A stretch of DNA of 64,000 nt, taken from assembly GCA_965223085.1 (NCBI GenBank), contig OZ244981.1:1426001-1490000 (forward strand), written 5' to 3'. The notes below the pieces were generated by a model. That model had not been told where the DNA came from. It saw only the letters and a program-made list of their open reading frames with translations, and searched no databases. Below, piece by piece: positions 18,907 to 26,666 of the stretch. The stretch is from CBDCVO01 sp965223085 (lineage in GTDB: Bacteria; Pseudomonadota; Gammaproteobacteria; Ga0077536). Both the position numbers and the translations under genes were made by a program. Positions within the stretch are counted from its first letter, which is position 1, and each line of letters opens with the position of its first letter.

Positions 18907-19338
18907 CTAATCTGGGCTACCTGGCCGCGCGTTCGACGCCAGTGCAAAGCATGCCATTCCCAACAAAACCAGCGGTACAGGCAGCGGTATAGCGCTGACG
19001 CTAACATCAAGCGCCTCTCGCATAAGAAGATGGATGGTGGCGATACTCGCACTATTGTTCAACGGTTCCATGTCGAAGAATATCGTAGTATTCGGCGCTG
19101 GCCGCGATGCCGCTTGTTGCAGGAACACCGCACTCGGAACGTCAACGCCGAAAGCCGGGTCACGAAAACAACAGAATCCGAGGTAATAAACATAGCTTTC
19201 ACTTTGTGCAGCGATCCACAGGAAATCATCGACAAGCGGCGCGGAATCGTTCAAACGATTGTTGATCCGTACCCACACATCGCGATCGCCGGAAAGATCG
19301 AAAGCGTCGAGCGCCGCGTCGAACTCATAGGTGGCCAT
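18907..19338 (-). pseudogene. PEP-CTERM-like protein fragment lacking a signal peptide
   Basis: The 143-residue frame ends in VSAIPLPVPLVLLGMACFALASNARPG, which reads like a PEP/VPLPA-CTERM sorting tail: a Pro-rich motif, one membrane span and a short basic end (shown here in part). Such proteins normally start with a signal peptide; this one starts inside a mature-type domain. The frame stays open upstream through 14 more codons to the TAA of the preceding gene, in the same frame, so the 5' part appears to be lost. It may be a truncated remnant at a rearrangement junction. A functional short protein is possible but less likely. No exosortase gene is in the window. Confidence 0.45.
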
Positions 19339-19380
19339 ACCGGGCGCAAACGCGACATCGCGCCTAGCAGTCTGCCGGAC

Positions 19381-20124
19381 TTAGGGCGAGGTTTTATGCC
19401 TAGACGTTCGCGCAACGGAATGCAGTGCGGCGTTTGCACCCAGCAAATAGATCAACATAAAAAGCGCAAAATAATATTCTTGCACTTCGCTGAAACGCAG
19501 CTCGAGGGGGAGTGTGGCCAAATCAAACCATTTCTTTAAGCGTTCAGGGAGATGCGCAAGAATGGCCAATACTGCCGTTGGTAAACAGATCGTTGCGGGC
19601 CAAAACCAGTGCCAAAAATCATCTTGCGATGCGGCAACCGCTTGGGGCGGCGCAAAAACCCGGCGCAACGGCACGATGATCCCGCCGATCAATACCCATA
19701 GTTCGAGCAGCAAACGTGGTTTTTGATCGAACCAACTGCTCACGTTGTGCAAATTCGTTTCGCTTTGATCGTTGAATTGCGCCACGACCGCGGGTGTTTC
19801 CCACTGCCATAACTGCTGCCCCCAAGAAAGCTCTTCACCGGCAAAATATAAAGCCCCGAGCGTTACCAAAGCGATCCAGATCCACGCCGCGCGCGTAATC
19901 CGTCCCCAGGCGCGTATCAACACCCGCACACCGACGTAGAGAGCGCCCAAACCCAACACCGGTGTCGCCAGTTCAATTAAACCAAGCTCGCCTTCGATCC
20001 AACGCGCGCAGAGAGTCGGTGCCCACGCTTTTAGCGGGAACACCACGAGGGCTAACAATGGTGGGAACCATAACCACAGCCACCGGGGCACGCCCGGCGT
20101 CGGAGAGCTTGCCGGCGCGTTCAC
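19381..20124 (-). CDS. Uncharacterised multi-pass membrane protein (EELSWGQ motif)
   Basis: About 247 residues with roughly six hydrophobic segments. A conserved-looking AGEELSWGQQLWQWETP segment is followed by NLHN; I recognise this combination from uncharacterised membrane proteins but know no function. It is the last intact gene of the cytochrome oxidase run, directly after ctaB. The start is uncertain: a GTG at 20124 follows the ctaB stop by 2 bases, while a TTG at 20160 would overlap ctaB by 34 bases; neither has a good ribosome-binding site. A role in oxidase biogenesis is suggested only by position. Confidence 0.7.
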   Translation of the reverse strand: MNAPASSPTPGVPRWLWLWFPPLLALVVFPLKAWAPTLCARWIEGELGLIELATPVLGLGALYVGVRVLIRAWGRITRAAWIWIALVTLGALYFAGEELSWGQQLWQWETPAVVAQFNDQSETNLHNVSSWFDQKPRLLLELWVLIGGIIVPLRRVFAPPQAVAASQDDFWHWFWPATICLPTAVLAILAHLPERLKKWFDLATLPLELRFSEVQEYYFALFMLIYLLGANAALHSVARTSRHKTSP

Positions 20125-20126
20125 CC

Positions 20127-21038
20127 TTAGTTGAAAAAAGCCACAGCGATCGCAGCCCAATAATGATCGAGAAACAACGCCAAGAACAACAGGGTCAGGT
20201 AGATGATCGAATAGCGAAACGTGGCAAACGCGATTTCATCACGCGGATCGTAGAGCATCTTCAGAGCGTAGTAGAGAAAGCCAGCGTCTAGAATGAGCGC
20301 ACCGGCAAGATAGATCGGGCCGCACATATACGTTGCATACGGCAACAAGGTCACGACGATCAACAATATCGTATAGAACAAGACGTGCAGGCGAGTGAAC
20401 GGCACGCCGTGCGTAACCGGCAACATGGGCACCTTGGCTTTGGCGTATTCCGCCCGTCGATAGATCGCTAGCGACCAAAAATGCGGTGGTGTCCAGGCGA
20501 AAATGATCAAAAAAAGCAGCAACGCGTGGGGCTCTAGCGTGCCCGTTACCGCAGTCCAACCGAGGACCGGCGGTGCGGCGCCGGCGGCGCCACCAATGAC
20601 GATGTTCTGCGGCGTGGCGTGTTTGAGAAATAACGTATAGACGACGGCATAGCCGATCAACGTGCAAAACGTCAGCGCCGCTGTGAGTAGGTTTATAAAC
20701 GCGACTAGCAAATACATCGATAGGCCGCCAAGTATTAGCGCGAACACTAGCGCCTGGCGGGTGCTGAGGCCGCCCTGCGGGAGGGGCCGATTTTGGGTGC
20801 GTGCCATTAAAGCGTCGATGCGATATTCGGCAACGTGATTAATGGCGGCTGCAGAAGCGGCTGCGAGCCCGATACCGAACGTACCGATGATGAGGATTTC
20901 GACCGGTACCAAACCGGGCCGTGCGAGCAACATACCGACCAAAGCAGTGAACACGATGAGCCCTACCACGCGTGGTTTGCACAGCTCCAAGTAATCTCGC
21001 CACGATGAGTAAGTGGCACGTACTGCTTGATCGGTCAT
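20127..21038 (-). CDS. ctaB: Protoheme IX farnesyltransferase (heme O synthase)
   Basis: Inner-membrane UbiA-family prenyltransferase that attaches farnesyl to heme B to make heme O, precursor of heme A. The 303 residues contain about nine membrane segments, the motif NHVAEYRIDALMARTQNRP near residues 67-85, and the start YLELCKPRVVGLIVFT typical of the family. Its ATG is 1 base after the ctaA stop. Product flows to CtaA, encoded next door, for use in the CoxA oxidase. Confidence 0.96.
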   Translation of the reverse strand: MTDQAVRATYSSWRDYLELCKPRVVGLIVFTALVGMLLARPGLVPVEILIIGTFGIGLAAASAAAINHVAEYRIDALMARTQNRPLPQGGLSTRQALVFALILGGLSMYLLVAFINLLTAALTFCTLIGYAVVYTLFLKHATPQNIVIGGAAGAAPPVLGWTAVTGTLEPHALLLFLIIFAWTPPHFWSLAIYRRAEYAKAKVPMLPVTHGVPFTRLHVLFYTILLIVVTLLPYATYMCGPIYLAGALILDAGFLYYALKMLYDPRDEIAFATFRYSIIYLTLLFLALFLDHYWAAIAVAFFN

Positions 21039-21039
21039 G

Positions 21040-22020
21040 TCAGTGTTCGTGTGTATTTAAATGATGCAATAAGCTCACCAAAGCCAACATGAGCACCGCC
21101 GCGACGGCATTGTGGGCGACGGCCACCGGTAGCGGTAAGCCGAACAACACGTTGCTAATGCCGAGAATCAACTGCACACACAGCGCCGCAATTATACACC
21201 AGCCAGCCCGTCGTCCCGCGCCGGCCGAGCGACGTATGGCGGTAAGGGCGAGGGCCAACACGGCCAGCGCCGTGACCACTGCCCATAGTCTGTGGGTCAC
21301 GTGAATGGCCGTCCTAGCAGGCGTCTCGAGCACACCAAATTCGTAATCGATGCCGAGCCCCCGCCATAGCACAAACGCCGCGTTGAAATCCATCTGGGGC
21401 CATAATTCACCCTGGCAAGTGGGGAAATCCGTACACGCCAAAGCCGCGTAGTTCGCACTAGTCCAGCCGCCGAGAAACACCTGCACGGCGAAGACCGCGA
21501 GCACCAGAATCGCCGCCGCGCGCATCGAACCCATCGCCGTACGGGCGCGCCGGCGCAGGTCTTGGTCGAGCCAATGCCACCATAATAAAGCCAAGGTCAA
21601 GAAACCGCCGATTAGATGTGCTGTGACGACCAATGGTTTCAACAACCAGGTCACCGTCCACATGCCCAATATGCCTTGCGCTATAACCAGGGGCACGAGT
21701 AGCAGTGCAATGCCTCGCGCCGGTGCGCCCGGTTCGCGGCGACGCCACGCGAGCAAGGCCAGTACCATGATACCGAAGCCCAACGCGGAGGCCAGGTAGC
21801 GATGTATCATTTCGCGCCATGCTTTGCCCGCCTCAAAGGGCCGCAAATGCTCATTAACTCGCGCTTCGCCGTGCGGGGGTACGATGAGGTGGCCATAACA
21901 CCCCGGCCAGTCAGGACACCCTAAACCCGCGTTGCTCAAGCGCACGTAGGCACCGAATACCACGACCGAAAACCCTAGTGCCAGCAACCCCACCGACAAC
22001 AAAGGATAAAATGTCTTCAT
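21040..22020 (-). CDS. ctaA: Heme A synthase
   Basis: Inner-membrane Cox15/CtaA protein converting heme O to heme A. The 326 residues form eight membrane segments. Candidate heme-ligand histidines occur in EMIHRYLA, TAHLIGGF, HVTHRLWA and VAHNAVAAV. The GLGCPDWPGCYG segment after helix 1 holds a cysteine pair, and a second pair is in CTDFPTCQG. Starts 11 bases after the Sco-like gene and runs into ctaB. Confidence 0.96.
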   Translation of the reverse strand: MKTFYPLLSVGLLALGFSVVVFGAYVRLSNAGLGCPDWPGCYGHLIVPPHGEARVNEHLRPFEAGKAWREMIHRYLASALGFGIMVLALLAWRRREPGAPARGIALLLVPLVIAQGILGMWTVTWLLKPLVVTAHLIGGFLTLALLWWHWLDQDLRRRARTAMGSMRAAAILVLAVFAVQVFLGGWTSANYAALACTDFPTCQGELWPQMDFNAAFVLWRGLGIDYEFGVLETPARTAIHVTHRLWAVVTALAVLALALTAIRRSAGAGRRAGWCIIAALCVQLILGISNVLFGLPLPVAVAHNAVAAVLMLALVSLLHHLNTHEH

Positions 22021-22031
22021 TCGCGTTCTGC

Positions 22032-22613
22032 CTACTTTATCCGTGAGGCGCGTAGCAAGCGTTTGATATCAGCCTTGATGTCTTGCGCAGGCGCACCGAT
22101 ATCAAATTGCAACATGAGTTGCTGTCGCCAGTCGATCACGACTATTTTAGGTAATGAAATATGACCCTCGTATTGCGCTAAGCGCTGCGTGAAAACCGGA
22201 TCAAGCACGACATAATCGGCCAGATCGTGCGGGCCAGCGGCACTGACCGCCGCGAAAATACGCAGGCGACTACTCGCATGACCGAGTACCGAGCGAATGA
22301 CGCGCAGCTCATTGAGCGTTTTGCCGCAAGCGGTATCGCAGCGCGTCGCGGCAACATACACTAAGGCCCATTCGCTCGGCGCTAGGGCGGCTATTTTGTC
22401 TCGCATCGGGCTAGCAACGAATTTACTGACGTCGATCGGGGGTTGCAGCAAGCGCCCATGCACGAGCGAGCCTTGCCCCGGCCACACGAGATGGCCGTGC
22501 ACGAATAACCACGCCAACGCGATCGGGGCGACAAATAGGGTGACGATCAGCGCCAACATCCAGCGATTACGCGCGGTTTGCCGCGCTACGGAGGCGTCCA
22601 CGTCAGCGTTCAT
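22032..22613 (-). CDS. Sco-like membrane-anchored protein of the oxidase cluster
   Basis: A 193-residue protein with one N-terminal membrane span (about 20-39) and a periplasmic thioredoxin-like domain. A CDTAC pair (about C92 and C96) matches the CxxxC of Sco copper chaperones, though the proline after it is replaced by Gly. The ATG at 22611-22613 overlaps the surf1 stop (ATGA); a longer frame upstream lies inside surf1 and is rejected. Similar genes sit between surf1 and ctaA in many proteobacterial oxidase clusters. Copper delivery or disulfide handling for CuA is a fair inference, not proven. Confidence 0.82.
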   Translation of the reverse strand: MNADVDASVARQTARNRWMLALIVTLFVAPIALAWLFVHGHLVWPGQGSLVHGRLLQPPIDVSKFVASPMRDKIAALAPSEWALVYVAATRCDTACGKTLNELRVIRSVLGHASSRLRIFAAVSAAGPHDLADYVVLDPVFTQRLAQYEGHISLPKIVVIDWRQQLMLQFDIGAPAQDIKADIKRLLRASRIK

Positions 22614-23332
22614 GTGTGCACCTGCGCGCGCCGCAATAATGCGAGCGCGATAACCACGACAGCCGCCGCCATCGCGAACCATTGCAACGCATAGGCGCGG
22701 TGGCGCCCGGTGGTGTCGCTCGGTACGGGCCAATTGCGTTCGTAAGCATCTGGATCGGCCGGATCTAAATAGAAAACTCGATCAATAACTAAATTGTCCA
22801 GGCGCGTCGCGAGCAGGGTCCAATCGAGCCGCTGCACGCGGATAACGTTCGGGCTCAACGGCTCCGTCGCGGAACTGTGTGCGTTGAGCGCGATACCGAC
22901 AACTGGCGGTAATGCCCACAGGCCGTTGATGCGGCGCGGCCCCACAGGCATCGTTACCGCCGGTACGTAGGCACGATCGTATTGCAGTGGTACCCAACCG
23001 CGATTCACGAGTATGGTCGGACCACCGGAAAGCACGAACGGACTCAACACCTCGTAACCGACGCGGCCGTTGTAAACACGGTTATCGAGCAGTACGGTAA
23101 GTGCGACATAGTGACCATTTACCTCGCCGGTGCGCCAAACGTAATCGTGCTTATCTAGATCGGTGAGCAAATTAAGATCCAAGGGCGCAGCGTTTTGTTG
23201 CGATAGGTAGCTCTGCCATCTTGCTTTCTTTTGCGTCGCCCGATCGAGTTGCCAAAACCCGAGGCGCAACATCGTTATGATAGTAATCACAAACAACAGC
23301 GCTAGCAGCAGCTTCTTACGATCAAAAACCAT
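22610..23332 (-). CDS. Surf1-family cytochrome oxidase assembly protein
   Basis: Inner-membrane assembly factor for aa3 oxidases, linked to heme A insertion into subunit I. Of 240 residues, the first span is at about 8-26 (FVITIITMLRLGFWQLDRA, with the conserved FWQLDRA) and the second near 215-233. Between them are the typical LVNRGWVP and the late HRAYALQWFAMA segments. ATG at 23332. It heads a surf1-Sco-like-ctaA-ctaB run and is divergent from a small DUF2909 gene. Confidence 0.94.
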   Translation of the reverse strand: MVFDRKKLLLALLFVITIITMLRLGFWQLDRATQKKARWQSYLSQQNAAPLDLNLLTDLDKHDYVWRTGEVNGHYVALTVLLDNRVYNGRVGYEVLSPFVLSGGPTILVNRGWVPLQYDRAYVPAVTMPVGPRRINGLWALPPVVGIALNAHSSATEPLSPNVIRVQRLDWTLLATRLDNLVIDRVFYLDPADPDAYERNWPVPSDTTGRHRAYALQWFAMAAAVVVIALALLRRAQVHT

Positions 23333-23437
23333 GCGCTTTTACTTGACCAACCGCGCAGTTTAAAGTGTGACTCACCGCCTCTCGCAAGATTGGCACCTTA
23401 ACTTATTCTCGATGTACAACGACTGGATTCTCGCAGC

Positions 23438-23650
23438 GTGGAAGATCACCCCATCATAAAAGCGATCATCATGGTGATGCTAGTGCTAATAATCAGCGCC
23501 TTAGGCTCGGCGATGTACTCGCTCATGCGCGGTTCACCAAACAATGATAAGACGGTCAAAGCCTTAACGGTGCGGGTGGGTTTGTCGATCGCGCTCGTGT
23601 TGTTTTTATTGATTTTGTCCGCGCTCGGAATCATCGAACCAAATCGGTAG
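23438..23650 (+). CDS. DUF2909 small twin-transmembrane protein
   Basis: A 70-residue protein with two membrane helices (about 8-27 and 46-64) joined by a short polar loop containing MRGSPNNDKTVKALTVRV. This is the DUF2909 pattern, found next to surf1 in many proteobacterial oxidase clusters. The start shown is GTG at 23438; an ATG at 23471 would cut into helix 1. It is read opposite to surf1, so the 105 bases between them should hold both promoters. Function unknown; a link to oxidase assembly is by position. Confidence 0.82.
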   Translation: MEDHPIIKAIIMVMLVLIISALGSAMYSLMRGSPNNDKTVKALTVRVGLSIALVLFLLILSALGIIEPNR

Positions 23651-23788
23651 GCGGTCGCTAAAAAGAACGGTCTTCTTACCGCTACGTTGTCGCCGGAAAC
23701 GTCACATCTTGAGCGTTGCCATCGATAGGTCGGGGAACGAGAATAATACCGACGCCGTCGTGACTCAGGTATCGCCGTGTTATTTCAA

Positions 23789-24976
23789 TCAGCTTGGGAG
23801 CGTTTCGGTGAGCGCTGCAAGCACGAGACTCGCTATTACACCCATGCGTTCAAAATGATAACTGTCTTCCATTAAGCCGGTGGATAAAAAGGCCAAGCTC
23901 AGATCGTACCCCGGGTCGATCGTAAACCCGGTAGAACCGGCACCGAAGCCACCAAAAGTATGGGGCGAATTCATCACGCTAAATAAACCGGGAATATTGC
24001 CTGTCCCGCGCACAAAAAATCCGACACCGATATTTGCGGGATATTCTAGCCAGTTACGCGTCCCCATCCACATGTCAAACAAGATATTGCGACGCTCACC
24101 GGTATGATTGCGGGCACAGAAATCGAGCATCGCGGGAGACAGTATGCGTACTCCATCGAGCTCGCCATCCCGTCGCAACATCTCCGCAAAACGATGCACG
24201 TCGCGAACCGTGGTGACGCAACCACCACCAGGGATTTCAGCGCCGGGAGTCGCTAACAAGTCACCGATGCCCTCCACCACTTGCGGCGGCAGTAGCGCAG
24301 GAATGTCTTTATAGGCGACGCGGACGGGGCAGAAACGCTCGTGCAGATCGTCGCGCATGCCGAGGCATGTATCCTGCATCCCGAGCGGTTCGAACAAATC
24401 TTCGCGCAGCATTTGCGCATAGCTGCGGCCACGCCCATCGGCGCGCAAACACAGCGCCGCAATAATGGAATGTCCCAATAAGATCGAATAGTTGACACGT
24501 TCACCTGGCTGCGATTCGAGTGGCAACCCGCAGGCGAACTCGACGAGTTTTTCGATGTTGGTGATCACTTCCGCCGGAACGGGTGGAATCGCCGACATAA
24601 TGCCACTGGCGTGGGTCAACAAATGATAGAGATTGACTTTTTCCTTGCCTAGCGTCCCGAATTCGGGGATCAATTCCGCGACCGGCGCATGCAATTTCAA
24701 CAGGCCACGCTCGACCAAGGATAGTGCCAGTATGTTCGTGAACTGCTTTGCCACCGACATCGTCGCAAATACGGCATCGCTTTGCAGCGCCCGGCCGGAC
24801 TCACGATCGGCATAGCCTTCCGTAATCTCGAGCACGACCTTGCCACGGCGTGCGACGATCATCGCAACGCCGTGGCAACGCTCGCCCTCGATATCAGCGA
24901 GGACGGCTTTGCGTACGCGACCCAAGCGCAGCGGATCAAATCCAAGTTTTGCTAAGCCTTCGTTGCCTTCGATCAT
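23789..24976 (-). CDS. Serine hydrolase of the beta-lactamase fold
   Basis: A 395-residue class C beta-lactamase/EstB-type hydrolase. The catalytic SxxK is SVAK at about 74-77 (ATMSVAKQFTN) and the general-base tyrosine is likely Y163 in NYSILLGHS, where the usual Asn of YxN is replaced. HTFGGFGAG near the end takes the place of KTG. No signal peptide is seen, so it may be cytoplasmic and act as an esterase. The ATG at 24976 has an AGGA about 9 bases upstream; the frame's TTG at 25000 is not used. It lies 39 bases after coxC, an odd place for this family. Confidence 0.88.
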   Translation of the reverse strand: MIEGNEGLAKLGFDPLRLGRVRKAVLADIEGERCHGVAMIVARRGKVVLEITEGYADRESGRALQSDAVFATMSVAKQFTNILALSLVERGLLKLHAPVAELIPEFGTLGKEKVNLYHLLTHASGIMSAIPPVPAEVITNIEKLVEFACGLPLESQPGERVNYSILLGHSIIAALCLRADGRGRSYAQMLREDLFEPLGMQDTCLGMRDDLHERFCPVRVAYKDIPALLPPQVVEGIGDLLATPGAEIPGGGCVTTVRDVHRFAEMLRRDGELDGVRILSPAMLDFCARNHTGERRNILFDMWMGTRNWLEYPANIGVGFFVRGTGNIPGLFSVMNSPHTFGGFGAGSTGFTIDPGYDLSLAFLSTGLMEDSYHFERMGVIASLVLAALTETLPS

Positions 24977-25015
24977 GCTTGGTATTCCTAGTATTCCCAA
25001 TACAGGGCGCAGCGC

Positions 25016-25891
25016 CTATAACCAATAGACAAAGATAAATAAGCCGATCCAAACGACATCGACAAAATGCCAGTACCAGGCAACACCTTCGAAGGCAAAA
25101 TGGTGCTTCGGCGTGAAGTGGCCACGAATCGCACGCATCAAGATCACAAACAGCATTATCGTTCCCATGGTGACGTGAAAACCATGGAAACCCGTGAGCA
25201 TGAAAAACGTGGCGCCGTAAATGCCCGCATTAAGCGTTAAGCCGAGCTCGTGGTAAGCATGCCCGTATTCACCGATCTGAAGGAACACAAAAAGCGCGCC
25301 CAAAGCTACCGTTAGCGCTAGCCCTACGATCAACTGCGTACGATTGCCTTTCTTCAAACCCCAATGTGCCCAGGTCACTGTCAAACCACTGCTAAGCAAG
25401 ATGAGCGTGTTCCAAAACGGCACCCCCCAAGCGCCGATGACGTCTTTCGCGGCCTTGAAACCCCATTCTTGCGGTGTCTCCAATAACGGCCAATTCGCCA
25501 TGAATTCAGGCCACAGCAAGGCGTTCGTAGCGGCACCTTTGCCGTCGCCCCCAAGCCACGGCACAGCGTACTGACGGGCGTAGAAGAGCGCACCAAAAAA
25601 CGCCGCAAAGAACATGACTTCGGAGAGGATGAACCACATCATGCCCATGCGGAATGAGGTGTCTTCTTGTTCGTGATAACGACCGCCTTCGCTCTCGCCG
25701 ATGACGGTGCCAAACCAGCCAAATAACATCACCACGAATAGCACGCCGCCGGCGCCAAGAATCAGCGGCCCGATGCTACCGCCGGTGAGCAGTATCGCGC
25801 CGCCAAGAAACATCGTGAAAATAGAGATCGATGCGATGATCGGCCAGCGACTCGGATTCGGGACATAGTAATGAGCATGTGCATTTGCCAT
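25016..25891 (-). CDS. coxC: Cytochrome c oxidase subunit III
   Basis: Subunit III of the aa3-type terminal oxidase, in the inner membrane. The 291 residues carry seven membrane segments, with SEVMFFAAFFGALFYAR and GFHGFHVTMGT as family hallmarks, and end in a final helix WIGLFIFVYWL. The start is ATG 25891 (MANAHAHYYVPNPSRWP), which matches family N-termini; the longer frame begins with a TTG six codons earlier. It lies 47 bases after ctaG. Confidence 0.97.
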   Translation of the reverse strand: MANAHAHYYVPNPSRWPIIASISIFTMFLGGAILLTGGSIGPLILGAGGVLFVVMLFGWFGTVIGESEGGRYHEQEDTSFRMGMMWFILSEVMFFAAFFGALFYARQYAVPWLGGDGKGAATNALLWPEFMANWPLLETPQEWGFKAAKDVIGAWGVPFWNTLILLSSGLTVTWAHWGLKKGNRTQLIVGLALTVALGALFVFLQIGEYGHAYHELGLTLNAGIYGATFFMLTGFHGFHVTMGTIMLFVILMRAIRGHFTPKHHFAFEGVAWYWHFVDVVWIGLFIFVYWL

Positions 25892-25938
25892 GGTCTTAGT
25901 CTCTCTCAAATGTTATCCACGCACCCTAAACCACACGG

Positions 25939-26508
25939 TCAGGACCCGGGATGTAAAAAGGCATCTCGTGCCGCAGTCGCGGGCGTCTCAAAAAACGTGT
26001 AGGCCAGCGTGACGGTACGAACGTGTGCGGGTAGCTTAGCATCGACCACGAACCGCACCGGCATGAGGCGTCTTTCGCCGGCCTCTAGACGTTGCTCGGT
26101 AAAACAAAAACACTCGGTTTTACTAAAATAACGTGCCGCGCTACTCGGTGATACGCTCGGCACCGCACGCCCAACCAGCATAACCGGCGCGTGGTTCACC
26201 GCTTCGAAGTTCACCACTTTCTCAGCGCCCGGGTGTACTTTGACTTTGCCCACCACGGGACGAAAATCCCAGTCAAGCGCGCTATTCACGTTGGTGGTAA
26301 ATTCGACGGTGATTTCACGGCTAGTGTCGATAACGCCCGCGGCGTTCTGCGCCGACACTAAGTTCGTGCTTTTGCCGTTGAGGCCCGTAATTTCACAAAA
26401 AATATTGTACAAAGGCACCAAAGCATAGCCAAAACCAAACATCAACGCTGTCACCACCAACAGCTTGCCGGCTAAACGGTGATTAGGTGATATGTGCGGC
26501 GACGTCAC
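25939..26508 (-). CDS. ctaG: Cytochrome c oxidase assembly protein CtaG/Cox11
   Basis: Membrane-anchored copper chaperone that delivers CuB to subunit I. The 189-residue protein has one N-terminal span (about 13-32) ending in PLYNIFCEITG with its conserved cysteine, and the copper-binding ECFCF motif near residue 133. The start is GTG at 26506-26508, 9 bases after the small assembly protein gene; the ribosome-binding site is weak. Position between coxA and coxC is standard. Confidence 0.96.
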   Translation of the reverse strand: MTSPHISPNHRLAGKLLVVTALMFGFGYALVPLYNIFCEITGLNGKSTNLVSAQNAAGVIDTSREITVEFTTNVNSALDWDFRPVVGKVKVHPGAEKVVNFEAVNHAPVMLVGRAVPSVSPSSAARYFSKTECFCFTEQRLEAGERRLMPVRFVVDAKLPAHVRTVTLAYTFFETPATAARDAFLHPGS

Positions 26509-26517
26509 GGCGATCGT

Positions 26518-26652
26518 TTAAAAGCGACTAAAAATAAAACCAAGGTATATTGCGGCCACAACCACGGCGAGTATGACCGCGCCGCGCACCGCGCGCCGGC
26601 GACGTTCGGCGAGTTGTGCCGGGCTCTCTGGTTGCTGAGGTACGCTCGCCAT
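26518..26652 (-). CDS. Cytochrome oxidase small assembly protein
   Basis: A 44-residue protein, MASVPQQPESPAQLAE at the start, a basic patch RRRRAVRG and a single membrane helix (AVILAVVVAAIYLGFIFSRF). Small single-span proteins of this kind occupy the coxA-ctaG gap in many beta- and gammaproteobacteria. The ATG at 26652 is used; upstream extension of the frame lies inside coxA and is not coding. Role in oxidase assembly is inferred from position. Confidence 0.78.
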   Translation of the reverse strand: MASVPQQPESPAQLAERRRRAVRGAVILAVVVAAIYLGFIFSRF

Positions 26653-26666
26653 CGCAAACACGGCGC

